A stretch of 59,239 nt of DNA, from NCBI RefSeq assembly GCF_000455365.1, contig NZ_HG315686.1:259288-318526 (forward strand). The letters are read 5' to 3'. Below, piece after piece: positions 45,219-56,047 of this stretch. Each line of letters opens with the position of its first letter. Position 1 is the first letter of the stretch. Source of the stretch: Halopiger djelfimassiliensis (GTDB lineage Archaea; Halobacteriota; Halobacteria; Halobacteriales; Natrialbaceae). The position numbers and the translations under genes were made by a program. The notes under the pieces are model-generated. The model was not told the DNA's origin and made no database searches. It saw only the letters and a program-made list of their open reading frames with translations.

Positions 45219-45665
45219 TCAGCGTTCCGTATCGAGTTCGACCAACTCGAGCGACCGGTCGAGGTGACAGACCTCGTGTGGTGGTTCGCCGACGATTTCG
45301 TCGATGCGGTACTCCTCGTCGAACTCGACCCCGTCGGGTTCGCAGAACTCGTGGCTCGGACACTCGACGTACGGACAGGGACCGGGAAGGCTCGTCTTGC
45401 TGCCGGCGAAGGCTCCCTTCGACGTGATGTTCGCGCGCACGGGAGCGGGTTCGACCTCGACGGCGCGAACGCCGCCGTCGTGCATCGCACACTCGAGGGT
45501 CTGTGCGTTCTCGCGGACCGACGTGACGCGGTACTTGGTGCCGGGCGAGAGGTTGAGACACTGGCTGCGATAGGGACAGCCGGCACAGCCGTCGGCTTCC
45601 CCCTCATAGACGAACTCGGTTCCCGGCTCGGCCAGACGGGTTCCGACGAGCGTAACGGTCGACAT
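45219..45665 (-). CDS. UPF0179 family protein
   Basis: A 148-residue archaeal protein of unknown function with conserved cysteines: CAGCPYRSQCLN near the N-terminus (CxxC...C) and CPYVECPSHEFCEP near residue 95, an arrangement that could hold an iron-sulfur cluster or zinc. ATG 45665 (MSTVTLVGTRLAEPG) is preferred over 45716. Ends 55 bases before the next gene upstream on the same strand begins its own unit. Confidence 0.9.
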   Translation of the reverse strand: MSTVTLVGTRLAEPGTEFVYEGEADGCAGCPYRSQCLNLSPGTKYRVTSVRENAQTLECAMHDGGVRAVEVEPAPVRANITSKGAFAGSKTSLPGPCPYVECPSHEFCEPDGVEFDEEYRIDEIVGEPPHEVCHLDRSLELVELDTER

Positions 45666-45720
45666 GGCCACGAGTAGTTGCCACGCGCGGTTAAGCCTCA
45701 CGTACGGCCGGCCCACCCGT

Positions 45721-46140
45721 TCAGTTGTCGGCTTCGGTCTCGCTTTTGCGGCCCGTCAACTCGTCCAGTCGCTCGAAATACGTCTGTCGGGGGACCTGAT
45801 ACAGCGCCCGATAATCGATCTCGCCGGCGTCGAACCGGGCGGCGAGATCGCGGGCGTACTCGAGGGCCTGCTCACGCGTCGAAAATCGGTGCCCCCCCTC
45901 GAGGGTGATCTCGGGTTCGAGATAGAGGGTGACGAACCAGTCGTCGGCCGCGGTCGTGTCGGTCGGGTTGTGCCCCGGTCGTCGGGTCCGACGCCCGTGA
46001 GTCAGGTACAGCGTCGGGAGGCAGGGCGCGGGAAACTCGGCGGCGTTGAAGACGTCCGGCCGATACGCGAGAACGAGGCGGCCGTCCTCGCCCTCGGACC
46101 AGACGTCCCAGGCGTCGGGAAGGTCCGCGAAGCCGGTCAT
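45721..46140 (-). CDS. DUF5820-like conserved haloarchaeal protein
   Basis: A 139-residue protein (MTGFADLPDAWDVWSEGEDG, TLYLTHGRRTRRPGHN, WFVTLYLEPEI, YRALYQVPRQTYFERLDELT). I recall this as DUF5820; the name is uncertain, the conservation is clear. ATG 46140 is chosen; upstream codons in the open frame lack similarity. It lies immediately upstream of the UPF0179 gene and is probably cotranscribed with it. Function unknown. Confidence 0.8.
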   Translation of the reverse strand: MTGFADLPDAWDVWSEGEDGRLVLAYRPDVFNAAEFPAPCLPTLYLTHGRRTRRPGHNPTDTTAADDWFVTLYLEPEITLEGGHRFSTREQALEYARDLAARFDAGEIDYRALYQVPRQTYFERLDELTGRKSETEADN

Positions 46141-46765
46141 GTCGGCGGCTACGAGTGGCGTTCCTAAAGCCCCGTCGTTGCGGATCGACGTTCGATCGAT
46201 GGCGGTGAGGGTGTCTCGACTGCCGATATCGTCTCTCTCGGAAGACTGTTCAGTGCCCGGTAACGAGCGCGCGCGACGGACCCACGGCAATGCAGGCCGG
46301 GGATTTATGGAATTGAACTTCAAAAACGTGCCATGATACCACGTGACAATATACGATACTGGCAGATCTTACCCGGAATTAATTGCTGGTAAATATTTTT
46401 TGGGGCTAAGGTTAAGTGGCTGGATTACTCACTCATTAAATACTATCGGTATCCGTTCGCCGAACCGATCCACTCTGCGCCCGTCCCCGGCGCACCGTCA
46501 CGCGAGATCGTCGATACGATTCTCGCACGTCGAGGAGTGGTGATCGCTCACACATGGCACGAAATATCGCCGCCCGTGGGGGCTCGCACGTTCCGCGAGA
46601 GCCCGCCTCTCGAGGACCGCCGAGCACGATGCGTGTGCGCCGTGACGACGCAGTTCGCCGAACGGTTCGGCCACGAGACGACAGCGCTGGTCGACCGACG
46701 TCCACACCACCCCCACGCGATCACGGAGGACGACCGACGGGGAGACCACAACTGGCAATGATACT
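46141..46765. other. Promoter region of the prkA operon
   Basis: A 625-base gap with an AT-rich core at about 46325-46450 (GGTAAATATTTTTTGGGG near 46389; ATTAAATACTATCGG near 46435), the strongest AT patch between two conserved operons. These two elements could be separate promoters giving a long leader for prkA. The 46450-46765 part is GC-rich and has no convincing gene. Confidence 0.45.
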
Positions 46766-48838
46766 ATGACCGGTGACATCGAGACGCTCGAGGAACTCAG
46801 TACGGATTACAAGGAATCGATGCCCGCGGATCTGCGGGAAACCAAACCCTTCGACTGGTACCTAGAGGAGGTGTACGAGGAGCCGAAGATCGCCCGCAAC
46901 GCCCACCAGCGGGTCGCGGATATGTTCGATTACTACGGCACTACCTACGACGAGACCGAAGGCATGGTCGAGTACCGCCTCGCGAGCGAGGATCCGCTGA
47001 ACGACGGCGAAAACACCTTCTACGGGAAGGTGATCCACCAGTCGATCCACGAGTTCGTGAACAAGGTGAAATCGGGTGCCAGACGGCTCGGACCCGAACG
47101 GCGTATCAAACTCCTGCTCGGGCCGGTCGGCTCCGGGAAGTCCCACTTCGACAAACAGGTTCGCAGGTACTTCGAGGACTACACCCTCCGCGAAGACGGA
47201 CGGATGTACACGTTCCGGTGGACCAACCTCTGTGACGTCATTCAGGATCAGGACCCCGCGGACGATACCGTTCGATCACCGATGAACCAGGACCCGCTGG
47301 TCTTGCTCCCGCTGGAGCAGCGCCAGCGCGTGATCGATGATTTGAACGAGAACCTCGATGCGCCGTACACCATCCAGAACGAACAGGCGCTGGACCCCGA
47401 AAGCGAGTTCTACATGGACAGGCTGTTGGCCTACTACGAGGACGATCTCCAGCAAGTCCTCGAGAACCACATCGAGATCGTCCGGTTCGTCGCCGACGAG
47501 AACAAGCGCCAGGGGCTGGAGACCTTCGAGCCCAAGGACAAGAAAAACCAGGACGAAACCGAACTCACCGGCGACGTCAACTACTCGAAAATCGCTATCT
47601 ACGGCGAGTCCGACCCCCGCGCGTTCGACTACTCGGGAGCGTTCTGTAACGCCAACCGTGGGATCTTCTCCGGGGAAGAGCTCCTGAAACTCCAGCGTGA
47701 ATTCCTCTATGACTTCCTGCACGCGACCCAAGAGCAGACGATCAAACCCAAGAACAACCCCCGTATCGACATCGACCAGGTGATCGTCGGACGGACGAAC
47801 ATGCCCGAGTACAAGGACAAGAAGGGCGACGAGAAGATGGAGGCGTTCAACGACCGCACCAAGCGGATCGACTTCCCGTACGTGTTGAGCTACGAGGACG
47901 AAGCCCAGATCTACGAGAAGATGCTCAACAACGCCGACGTGCCGGATATCAACGTCGAGCCACACACCCTGGAGATGGCGGGGCTTTTCGGCGTGTTGAC
48001 CCGCATCGAAGAGCCCGACACCGAGACGGTCGACCTCCTCTCGAAGGCCAAGGCGTACAACGGCGAGATCGACGAAGGCGACGACATCGACGTCAAAAAG
48101 CTCCGCGAGGAGGCCGAAGGGAAAGCCGAGATCGGCGAGGGAATGGTCGGCGTCTCGCCGCGGTTCATCGGCGACGAGATCGCTGAGGCGATCATGGACT
48201 CGAAACACCGCCAGCGCGGCTTCCTCTCGCCGCTTACGGTGTTCAACTTCTTCGAGGAGAACCTCGAACACCACGGCTCGATCCCCGAGGAGAACTTCGA
48301 GGAGTACTACCGCTATCTCGAGACGGTCCGCGAGGAGTACCGCGAACGCGCTATCGAGGACGTCCGGCACGCGCTGGCCTACGACATCGACGAGATCCAG
48401 CGTCAGGGCGAGAAGTACATGGACCACGTCATGGCCTACATCGACGACGACACCATCGAGGACGACCTCACGGGACGGGAACAGGAACCCGACGAGACGT
48501 TCCTGCGCTCGGTCGAGGAGAAACTCGCCATTCCCGAGGACCGCAAGGAGGACTTCCGTCAGGAGGTGTCGAACTGGGTCTCCCGTCGTGCCCGGGAAGG
48601 CGAGGCGTTCAACCCGCAGGACAACGAGCGCCTGCGCCGCGCTCTGGAGCGCAAACTCTGGGAGGACAAGAAACACAACATCAACTTCTCCGCACTGGTC
48701 AGCGCAAACGAGTTCGACGACGACGAACGCTCGGCGTGGATCGACGCGCTGATCGAGCAGGGCTACTCCGAATCGGGAGCCAAGGAGGTCCTCGAGTTCG
48801 CCGGCGCGGAGGTCGCCAAAGCCGAGATGGAAGACTAA
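46766..48838 (+). CDS. prkA: PrkA-type serine protein kinase
   Basis: A 690-residue homologue of bacterial PrkA/YeaG. An AAA+ type P-loop GPVGSGKS lies at about residues 118-125 (RRIKLLLGPVGSGKSHFDKQ), followed by the AAA-like module (VIVGRTNMPEYKD with NRTKRIDFPYVLS-type pattern) and the C-terminal PrkA kinase-like region rich in FNFFEENLEH and RREKK-like helices. In bacteria it phosphorylates stress targets together with YhbH and SpoVR. First gene of a four-gene operon; its stop is one base before the next ATG. Confidence 0.94.
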   Translation: MTGDIETLEELSTDYKESMPADLRETKPFDWYLEEVYEEPKIARNAHQRVADMFDYYGTTYDETEGMVEYRLASEDPLNDGENTFYGKVIHQSIHEFVNKVKSGARRLGPERRIKLLLGPVGSGKSHFDKQVRRYFEDYTLREDGRMYTFRWTNLCDVIQDQDPADDTVRSPMNQDPLVLLPLEQRQRVIDDLNENLDAPYTIQNEQALDPESEFYMDRLLAYYEDDLQQVLENHIEIVRFVADENKRQGLETFEPKDKKNQDETELTGDVNYSKIAIYGESDPRAFDYSGAFCNANRGIFSGEELLKLQREFLYDFLHATQEQTIKPKNNPRIDIDQVIVGRTNMPEYKDKKGDEKMEAFNDRTKRIDFPYVLSYEDEAQIYEKMLNNADVPDINVEPHTLEMAGLFGVLTRIEEPDTETVDLLSKAKAYNGEIDEGDDIDVKKLREEAEGKAEIGEGMVGVSPRFIGDEIAEAIMDSKHRQRGFLSPLTVFNFFEENLEHHGSIPEENFEEYYRYLETVREEYRERAIEDVRHALAYDIDEIQRQGEKYMDHVMAYIDDDTIEDDLTGREQEPDETFLRSVEEKLAIPEDRKEDFRQEVSNWVSRRAREGEAFNPQDNERLRRALERKLWEDKKHNINFSALVSANEFDDDERSAWIDALIEQGYSESGAKEVLEFAGAEVAKAEMED

Positions 48839-48839
48839 C

Positions 48840-51125
48840 ATGAACGGCAACGACTACGTCACCGAGGCCGATCGCGCCCTCGAGGAGACGTACGAGGAAC
48901 CGATGAGCCTCGCGGCGTACGTCGATCGGATCTTCGAGAACCCGACGATCGCCTCCCACGCATCGAAGTACCTGCTCGAGGCGATCGAAGCCGCCGGGAC
49001 CCGGACCGTGGTCGAGGAAGGCGAGGAGAAAGAGCGGTACCGCTTTTTCGATGACCCGTACAACGACGGCGAACACGCGATCCTCGGCAACACCGAGGTC
49101 CTGAACGGGTTCGTCGACGATCTGCGGTCGATCGCCGCGGGCCGGGCGAAAGACGAGAAGATCATCTGGTTCGAGGGGCCGACGGCGACCGGCAAATCCG
49201 AGCTCAAGCGGTGTCTGGTCAACGGTCTCCGGGAGTACTCGAAGACGCCCGAGGGTCGCCGATATACGGTCGAGTGGAACGTCACGACCGCCGAGGCCGG
49301 CGACCGCGGGTTGAGCTACGGCGGCGATCCGACGGCGACGGACGAACAGAACTGGTACGAAAGTCCCGTCCAGTCCCACCCGCTCTCGGTGTTTCCCGAC
49401 CCGGTCCGCGAGCGGCTCCTGGCGGATCTCAACGACGAACTCGAGGATCACGTTCCCGTCCGGGTCGAGGCGGAACTCGACCCGTTCTCGCGGGAAGCGT
49501 ACGAGTTCCTCGAAGAGCGCTACCGCCGCGAGGGCGAGGCGGACCTGTTCTCGGCGATCACCGACGAGACCCACCTCCGGGTGAAAAACTACGTCGTAGA
49601 CGTCGGTCAGGGCGTCGGCGTCCTCCACTCGGAGGACGAGGGCCGACCCAAGGAACGACTCGTCGGGTCGTGGATGCACGGGATGCTTCAGGAACTGGAT
49701 TCACGCGGGCGAAAGAACCCGCAAGCGTTTAGCTACGACGGCGTCCTCTCGCAGGGCAACGGCGTCCTCACCGTCGTCGAGGACGCGGCCCAACACGCCG
49801 ACCTCTTGCAGAAGCTGTTGAACGTCCCCGACGAACAGTCGGTGAAACTCGACAAGGGAATCGGGATGGACGTCGACACCCAGATGCTGATTATCTCCAA
49901 CCCCGATCTGGAAGCCCAACTCAATCAACACGCCGACCGGAACGGTATGGACCCGCTGAAGGCGCTCAAACGCCGGCTCGACAAACACCGCTTTGGCTAC
50001 CTGACGAACCTCTCGCTCGAGGCCGAACTGATCCGCCGCGAGTTGACCAACGAGACGGCGGTCTGGGAGGCCGAAAGCTACGACGAACTCGAGGATCGGA
50101 TCCGGGAGCCGGTGACGGTGACGGTCAAAGGCCAGGACGGGCGGACGCGAACCCAGGAGTTCGCGCCGCATGCGATCGAGGCGGCCGCGCTGTATGCGGT
50201 CGTCACGAGGCTCGACGAAACCGATCTGCCGAACGGGCTGGATCTGGTCGACAAGGCGTTGATCTTCGATCAGGGGTTCCTTCAGGAGGGGGACACCCGG
50301 CGGGAGAAAGACGAGTTCGATTTCAACGGCGACGGCGACGACGGCGGCCACGGGATTCCGGTCACCTACACCCGGGATACGCTGGCCGAACTGCTCCAGA
50401 CGGACCGCGAGCGCCACCACCACGACCTCCCCGTCGAGGACGTCGTCATGCCGCGGGACGTGCTGAACACGATGGCCGAGGGACTCGCGGCGGCACCCGT
50501 CTTCTCGACGGGCGAGCGATCGGAGTTCGAGAACCGGGTCGTGTCGGTGAAAAACTACATCTTCGATCGACAGGAGTCCGACGTCATCGAGGCGATCATG
50601 CACGACAAACGCGTCGACGAGGAGACCGTCGCCGAGTACGTCGAACACGTCTACGCCTGGGAGACCGACGAGCCGCTGTACAACGACCGCGGCGAGCGCG
50701 TCGAACCCGATCCGCTGAAGATGAAACTGTTCGAGATCGAACACCTGGGCCGGTTCACCGAAGAGGATTACGAGGGCAACCTCCCCAGAGAGCGGGTCCG
50801 GAACTTCCGGCGCGAGAAGGTCATCACGTCGCTGAACCGCCACGCCTGGGAGCACCGCGACGAGGACTTCGCCGTCGAAGACGTCGATCTCACCGCGATT
50901 CCGGTTATCAAGACCGTCCTCGAGAGCCACGACTGGGACGACGTCCAGCGGACCTTCGAGGACTTCGATCCGCGCCAGTGGGACGATCCACCGAGCGGCA
51001 CCGAGACGGCCGCTGTCAAGGAGAGTACGATCGAAACGATGGTCGACCTCTTCGATTACTCGGAGGCGTCGGCCGAGCTAACCAGCAGACACGTCATGGG
51101 ACAGGTGTCTTACAGATGGGACTGA
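48840..51125 (+). CDS. Second PrkA-like kinase paralogue
   Basis: A 761-residue paralogue of the gene just upstream, with the same order: [21 protein letters not shown]-loop GPTATGKS at about 113-120, [34 protein letters not shown] (sensor-type Asn) and a similar C-terminus. The P-loop sequence differs from that of paralogue 1 but keeps Gly-Lys-Ser. Paired PrkA genes are common in haloarchaea and probably form a hetero-oligomer; inference. It overlaps the DUF444 gene by ten bases. Confidence 0.92.
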   Translation: MNGNDYVTEADRALEETYEEPMSLAAYVDRIFENPTIASHASKYLLEAIEAAGTRTVVEEGEEKERYRFFDDPYNDGEHAILGNTEVLNGFVDDLRSIAAGRAKDEKIIWFEGPTATGKSELKRCLVNGLREYSKTPEGRRYTVEWNVTTAEAGDRGLSYGGDPTATDEQNWYESPVQSHPLSVFPDPVRERLLADLNDELEDHVPVRVEAELDPFSREAYEFLEERYRREGEADLFSAITDETHLRVKNYVVDVGQGVGVLHSEDEGRPKERLVGSWMHGMLQELDSRGRKNPQAFSYDGVLSQGNGVLTVVEDAAQHADLLQKLLNVPDEQSVKLDKGIGMDVDTQMLIISNPDLEAQLNQHADRNGMDPLKALKRRLDKHRFGYLTNLSLEAELIRRELTNETAVWEAESYDELEDRIREPVTVTVKGQDGRTRTQEFAPHAIEAAALYAVVTRLDETDLPNGLDLVDKALIFDQGFLQEGDTRREKDEFDFNGDGDDGGHGIPVTYTRDTLAELLQTDRERHHHDLPVEDVVMPRDVLNTMAEGLAAAPVFSTGERSEFENRVVSVKNYIFDRQESDVIEAIMHDKRVDEETVAEYVEHVYAWETDEPLYNDRGERVEPDPLKMKLFEIEHLGRFTEEDYEGNLPRERVRNFRREKVITSLNRHAWEHRDEDFAVEDVDLTAIPVIKTVLESHDWDDVQRTFEDFDPRQWDDPPSGTETAAVKESTIETMVDLFDYSEASAELTSRHVMGQVSYRWD

Positions 51126-52441
51126 GAGACGACCTCGAACGATTCCGTGAGGTCGGCGAGCAACGCCGTGAGGACCTCGCCGACTTCATCCAGTACGGCG
51201 ACCTCGGCCGGAGCAAGCCGGGCGAGATCAACATTCCGGTCAAGATCATCTCGCTGCCGGAGTTCGAGTACGACCAGCGGGATCAGGGCGGAGTGGGACA
51301 GGGCGACGGCGGCACGCCCGACGTCGGCCAGCCGGTCGGCCAACCCCAGCCACAGCCGGGCGACGACGGCGACGGCGACGAACCCGGCGAGGAAGGGGGC
51401 GAACACGACTACTACGAGATGGATCCCGAGGAGTTCGCCGCGGAACTCGACGAGGAACTCGGTCTTGACCTCGACCCGAAGGGCAAGAAGGTCATCGAGG
51501 AGAAAGAGGGTCCGTTCACCGACATGACTCGAACGGGGCCGGACAGCACCCTCGATTTCGAGCGGATGTTCAAGGAAGGCCTCAAGCGAAAGCTCGCGAT
51601 GGATTTCGACGAGGACTTCCTGCGCGAGTTGTGCAAGGTCGAGGGCATCGAGCCGCGGGAGGTCTTCGAGTGGGCCCGCGGCGAGAACCTCCCCGTCTCG
51701 ATGGCCTGGATCGAGGAGGCATACGCCGACATTCCGGAAGCGGAACGCGGGACGTGGGCCTCCATCGAGGCGGTCGAGGAAAACGTCGAACGCGAGTCGG
51801 TCCAGCAGAAGATCCGCCGCGAGGGGATCAAACACGTCCCCTTCCGCCGCGAGGACGAGCGATACCGCTATCCCGAAATCATCGAGGAAAAGGAGAAAAA
51901 CGTCGTCGTCGTCAACATCCGCGACGTCTCCGGCTCGATGCGCGAGAAGAAACGCGAACTCGTCGAGCGGACGTTCACGCCGCTTGACTGGTATCTCCAG
52001 GGCAAGTACGACAACGCCGAGTTCGTCTACATCGCCCACGACGCCGACGCCTGGGAGGTCGAGCGCGACGAGTTCTTCGGCATCCGCTCGGGCGGCGGCA
52101 CTAAAATCTCGAGCGCGTACGAACTCGCCGCCGAGTTGCTCGAGGAGTACCCCTGGAGCGACTGGAACCGCTACGTCTTCGCGGCCGGCGACTCCGAGAA
52201 CTCCTCGAACGACACCGAAGAGCGGGTCGTCCCGATGATGGAGGAGATTCCGGCGAACCTTCATGCGTACGTCGAAACCCAGCCGAGCGGCAACGCCATC
52301 AACGCCACCCACGCCGAGGAACTCGAGCGTCACTTCGGTACCGATGCCGACGACGTCGCGGTGGCCTACGTCAACGACAAGGAAGACGTGACCGACGCGA
52401 TCTACGAGATTCTCTCGACGGAGAGTGATGCAGATGAGTAA
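51116..52441 (+). CDS. YhbH/YeaH-type DUF444 protein
   Basis: A 441-residue DUF444 protein. N-terminal [20 protein letters not shown], a disordered Pro/Gln/Asp linker (about 62-98), then a von Willebrand A-like domain with MIDAS DVSGS ([13 protein letters not shown], about 268-280), [11 protein letters not shown] and [17 protein letters not shown] 51116 is selected since it matches the family's [10 protein letters not shown] start and gives coupling to the previous gene. It ends inside the spoVR start region. Confidence 0.94.
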   Translation: MGLRDDLERFREVGEQRREDLADFIQYGDLGRSKPGEINIPVKIISLPEFEYDQRDQGGVGQGDGGTPDVGQPVGQPQPQPGDDGDGDEPGEEGGEHDYYEMDPEEFAAELDEELGLDLDPKGKKVIEEKEGPFTDMTRTGPDSTLDFERMFKEGLKRKLAMDFDEDFLRELCKVEGIEPREVFEWARGENLPVSMAWIEEAYADIPEAERGTWASIEAVEENVERESVQQKIRREGIKHVPFRREDERYRYPEIIEEKEKNVVVVNIRDVSGSMREKKRELVERTFTPLDWYLQGKYDNAEFVYIAHDADAWEVERDEFFGIRSGGGTKISSAYELAAELLEEYPWSDWNRYVFAAGDSENSSNDTEERVVPMMEEIPANLHAYVETQPSGNAINATHAEELERHFGTDADDVAVAYVNDKEDVTDAIYEILSTESDADE

Positions 52442-54461
52442 ACGCAACTCCAACGCGGACCGCTTCCGCAAACAGGCGATCGCGGGCGATCTCGAGGAAC
52501 CGGTCGAAGAGGCCCGCAATTTGGCCGAAACGCTCGGTCTCGAGCCCTACCCGGTGAAGTACTGGATCATCGACTACGACGAGATGAACGAACTCATCGC
52601 CTACGGCGGGTTCCAGTCGCGGTACCCCCACTGGCGGTGGGGCATGCAGTACGACAAACAACGCAAACAGGGCCAGTACGGCGGCGGGAAGGCCTTCGAG
52701 ATCGTCAACAACGACAATCCGGCCCACGCGTTTCTGCAGGAGTCGAATACGATCGCCGATCAGAAGGCGGTCATCACCCACGTCGAGGCCCACTCGGACT
52801 TCTTCGCGAACAACGAGTGGTTCGGCCTGTTTACCGACGGCCGGGCCGACGAGGAACAGGTCAACGCCGCCGCGATGCTAGAGCGTCACGCGCGGGCGAT
52901 CGACGACTACATGTCCGATCCCGAGATCGACCGCGCCGAGGTCGAGAAGTGGATCGATCACTGCCTCTCGCTCGAGGACAACATCGACCAGCATCAGGTG
53001 TTCAAACGCCGTCTCGACGTCGACGGCCCCGTCGACGAGATCGACGAGGATCTGGCCGCGAAACTGGACGAACTCGAACTCTCCGACGAGATCAAGGGCG
53101 AAGTCTTCGACGACGAGTGGGTCGAGAAACTCGAGGGCGAGGACGGAGCCGTGACCTTCCCCGAGGAGCCCCAGAAGGACGTGCTGGCGTTCGTCCGCGA
53201 ACACGGCAAGCAGTACGACGACGAGGCGGAACGCGCCGTCGAGATGACGGAGTGGCAACGCGACGTGCTCGATATGATGCGGGCGGAGGCGTACTACTTC
53301 GCCGCCCAGAAGATGACGAAGGTGATGAACGAGGGGTGGGCCGCTTACTGGGAGTCGACGATGATGACCGACGAGGCCTTCGCCGGCGACGACGAGTTCC
53401 TCAACTACGCCGACCACATGGCGAAAGTGCTCGCCTCCGGCGGGCTCAACCCCTACAGCCTCGGAATGGAACTGTGGGAGTACGTCGAGAACCGGACGAA
53501 CCGCCGCGAGGTGCTGGAGCGGCTGCTCCGCGTGGAAGGGATCACCTGGCGCAACCTCACCGACGTCGTCGACTTCGACGAGGTGCTTGCGGCGCTTGAA
53601 CCCCCGGATGCGGTCGCCACGATTACGCCGGGGGCGCTCGACTCGCTCGAGGAGGTCCCTGACGAGTGGATCGATCGTGCGGCCCTCGAGCGTGCCCGCG
53701 ACGGCGAGATCGACGTCGAACGATACCCCTGGAAGGTGTTGAGCTACGAGGGGCTGGCCAGACGACACTACTCGCTGGTCAAACGCCAGCATCGTGGCTT
53801 TCTCTCCCGGGTGAGCCAGAACGATCTGGAACAGATCGGGCGCTATCTCTTCGACGACGCCCGCTACGGGAGCGTCGACGAAGCGCTCGCGGACGTCGAT
53901 TTCGCCGCGGGCTGGGACCGGATGTTCGACGTTCGGGAGAGCCACAACGACGTGACCTTCCTCGATGAGTTCCTCACCGAGGAGTTCATCACCGAGAACA
54001 ACTACTTCACCTACGAACACTCCCAGGCGACCGGTCAGTTCCACGTCGCCAGCGACGCCGCGGAAGACGTCAAAAAGAAGCTCCTCCTGCAGTTTACCAA
54101 CTTCGGGAAACCGACGATCGCGGTCTACGACGGCAACTACAACAACGCCAACGAACTCCTGTTGGGCCACCAGTACAACGGCGTCATGCTCGATCTCGGG
54201 CAGGCCCGGGAGACGCTAAAGCGGATCTTCGAACTGTGGGGGCGGCCGGTGAACCTGCTGACGATCGTCAAGGAGATCGACGAACACGACATCGAAGTGG
54301 CGAAGCGTCGCAACCGGGAGCCGGAACCCGAAGAGCGCGGGAAGTTGCTCCGGTACGACGGCGACGAGGTGACCGTCGAGGACGTCCCCTGGGAGGAGGT
54401 CGAACATCTCGCGGCCGACGACGTCGATTACGACACGAAGCCCGACGATTGGCTCGCCTGA
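52434..54461 (+). CDS. SpoVR family protein
   Basis: A 675-residue SpoVR homologue (YcgB in E. coli). Motifs: [60 protein letters not shown] and the HEALH-like [20 protein letters not shown]. Starts at 52425 (GTG), 52428 and 52434 are in frame; the last overlaps the preceding stop (ATGAGTAA) and is chosen. Function of SpoVR is not well defined; it accompanies PrkA and DUF444 in stress survival. Confidence 0.93.
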   Translation: MSKRNSNADRFRKQAIAGDLEEPVEEARNLAETLGLEPYPVKYWIIDYDEMNELIAYGGFQSRYPHWRWGMQYDKQRKQGQYGGGKAFEIVNNDNPAHAFLQESNTIADQKAVITHVEAHSDFFANNEWFGLFTDGRADEEQVNAAAMLERHARAIDDYMSDPEIDRAEVEKWIDHCLSLEDNIDQHQVFKRRLDVDGPVDEIDEDLAAKLDELELSDEIKGEVFDDEWVEKLEGEDGAVTFPEEPQKDVLAFVREHGKQYDDEAERAVEMTEWQRDVLDMMRAEAYYFAAQKMTKVMNEGWAAYWESTMMTDEAFAGDDEFLNYADHMAKVLASGGLNPYSLGMELWEYVENRTNRREVLERLLRVEGITWRNLTDVVDFDEVLAALEPPDAVATITPGALDSLEEVPDEWIDRAALERARDGEIDVERYPWKVLSYEGLARRHYSLVKRQHRGFLSRVSQNDLEQIGRYLFDDARYGSVDEALADVDFAAGWDRMFDVRESHNDVTFLDEFLTEEFITENNYFTYEHSQATGQFHVASDAAEDVKKKLLLQFTNFGKPTIAVYDGNYNNANELLLGHQYNGVMLDLGQARETLKRIFELWGRPVNLLTIVKEIDEHDIEVAKRRNREPEPEERGKLLRYDGDEVTVEDVPWEEVEHLAADDVDYDTKPDDWLA

Positions 54462-54504
54462 ACGTTCGTTCTCCGGTGACGGTCACTCTCGCAAGGCTTT
54501 TACC

Positions 54505-54521
54505 CGTTATCGAAGATAACG
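54505..54521. promoter_or_regulatory. Palindrome in the HEAT-repeat gene promoter
   Basis: CGTTATC-GAA-GATAACG is a perfect 7-bp inverted repeat between a TATA-like CTTTTACCC (about 54497-54505) and the ATG at 54529, where a bound regulator would block a leaderless transcript. Role inferred. Confidence 0.48.
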
Positions 54522-54528
54522 TGGATAC

Positions 54529-55560
54529 ATGAATAGGGATGGGGACGGGGCCGAAGCGCTCGAGCAACCCCGCGAATCCGCCGCGCTCGAGTTACCATCG
54601 GTTCTCGCCCGACTGGACGACCGCGATCCGACCGCTCAACGGGAGGCCGTACGGACGATCCGTAACGCCATCGACGACGATCCGTCGGTCTGTATGCCGA
54701 CCGTTCCGAAACTCCGGTCGCTACTCGAGCGGCCGGCGATCGACGTCCACGACGAGGTCGCCTACTGCCTCGCGGAACTGGCCGCGCAGTCGCCCGCGGA
54801 CGTCGCACCCTCGACCGACGAGATCGTCTCGTTCGTCGCCGAGCACGAGACCCACGCGGCGACGCCGGAACTGTTTCGCTGTCTCGCCGCGATCGCCACG
54901 GAGCGTCCCGGCGTTCTTCGCGAACACGTCGAGACGATCGCCGACGTCCTCGACGAACGCGACGGCTACGATCGGTGGGGGATCGAGGCGCTGACGATCC
55001 TCTCGAGGGTCACACCCGGTGCGATCGAACCGGCTGCGCCGGTGCTTGCGGACGCGCTGGCGGCGAACCCGGAAGCGAACGGCGTCACCGTCCTCGCCGC
55101 ACTCGGTCGACTCGCACGGTCCGACGCCTCGCTTCCGTCGCTTGCCTTCGTCGATCGTACCGTCTCGCTCGTCGATCACGATGATGACTCGCTGCGGAAC
55201 GCGGCGATCGCCTGTCTCGGCGACGTCGCTTCTCAGGCCCCATCTGCGGTCGTCCCCGCGTGTCCGAGGCTCGCGACGGCACTCGAGAACGAGGAACCGA
55301 ACACGCGGGCCACCGCCGCGGTGACGCTCGCACGGATCGCCGACGGAGCCGACTCGAGCGCGGCCGCGGTCGATCCCGCACGCGAACAGTTGCTCGAGCT
55401 TCTCGAGGACGACCACGCCCACGTCCGGGCCAACGCCTGTCTCGCGCTCGGTCACGGAACCGTCGGGTCGGCGCGGGAGCGGCTGGCGACCCTGGCGAAC
55501 GAGGACCCGGACCCCAACGTTCGCACCCGGGCCGCGTGGGCGGTCGATCGGCTCTCGTAG
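54529..55560 (+). CDS. HEAT-repeat protein
   Basis: A 343-residue protein built of HEAT-like helical repeats of about 35-40 residues: LDDRDPTAQREAVRTIRNAI, DVHDEVAYCLAELAAQSPAD, DSLRNAAIACLGDVASQAPS, EPNTRATAAVTLARIADGAD, HAHVRANACLALGHGTVGSA and DPNVRTRAAWAVDRLS. Such solenoids mediate protein interaction or act as bilin-lyase-like scaffolds. It follows spoVR by 67 bases but has its own promoter signals. Confidence 0.88.
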   Translation: MNRDGDGAEALEQPRESAALELPSVLARLDDRDPTAQREAVRTIRNAIDDDPSVCMPTVPKLRSLLERPAIDVHDEVAYCLAELAAQSPADVAPSTDEIVSFVAEHETHAATPELFRCLAAIATERPGVLREHVETIADVLDERDGYDRWGIEALTILSRVTPGAIEPAAPVLADALAANPEANGVTVLAALGRLARSDASLPSLAFVDRTVSLVDHDDDSLRNAAIACLGDVASQAPSAVVPACPRLATALENEEPNTRATAAVTLARIADGADSSAAAVDPAREQLLELLEDDHAHVRANACLALGHGTVGSARERLATLANEDPDPNVRTRAAWAVDRLS

Positions 55561-55629
55561 CCGGACTTCGACCCGGATACTGGACGGCCGATCGCAAAAC
55601 AGTCCAGTCAGGCGCACGTACAGCCCCGT

Positions 55630-56031
55630 ATGACGTTTTCCGTCGAGACCGAATCGCGGCTCGAGACCGTCGACGTGACGGAGCGGGTTGCCGACGCCGT
55701 CCCGGACGACCTCGCGTCCGGAACCTGCACCGCGTTCGTCGAACACACGACCGCCGGACTCGTCGTTCAGGAAAACGAACCGCGGTTGCGAGGGGATCTC
55801 GAGTCGTTTCTCCGGGAACAGGTGCCGGACGAAGGTCACGCCCACGATCGGATCGACGACAACGCGGACGCACACCTCCGGGCGACGCTCGTCGGACCGT
55901 CGGCCGCGGTTCCGATCCGGGACGGCGAGCCGGCGCTTGGGACGTGGCAGTCGATCCTGCTGGTCGAGTGTGACGGCCCGCGAACGCGGACCGTGTCGGT
56001 GACCTCCGTCCCCGGTGACGGCCCGGACTGA
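55630..56031 (+). CDS. YjbQ (UPF0047) family protein
   Basis: A 133-residue protein of the YjbQ family, linked to thiamin phosphate synthesis in some organisms. Signature segments: FVEHTTAGLVVQENEP, HDRIDDNADAHLRATLVGPS and LGTWQSILLVECDGPRTRTV. The conserved His and Asn/Asp residues of the presumed active site are present. Length is standard. Confidence 0.92.
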   Translation: MTFSVETESRLETVDVTERVADAVPDDLASGTCTAFVEHTTAGLVVQENEPRLRGDLESFLREQVPDEGHAHDRIDDNADAHLRATLVGPSAAVPIRDGEPALGTWQSILLVECDGPRTRTVSVTSVPGDGPD

Positions 56032-56047
56032 CCGCGAGGGCCACGCG

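Noticed and set aside
46343-46543. A 66-codon plus-strand frame in the prkA promoter region
   Set aside because: Starts in AT-rich promoter DNA, no domain, basic composition unlike real haloarchaeal proteins.
47276-48850. A 524-codon minus-strand frame opposite prkA
   Set aside because: Leu/Val-rich antisense reading of a conserved gene, with no start signal and no homology pattern.
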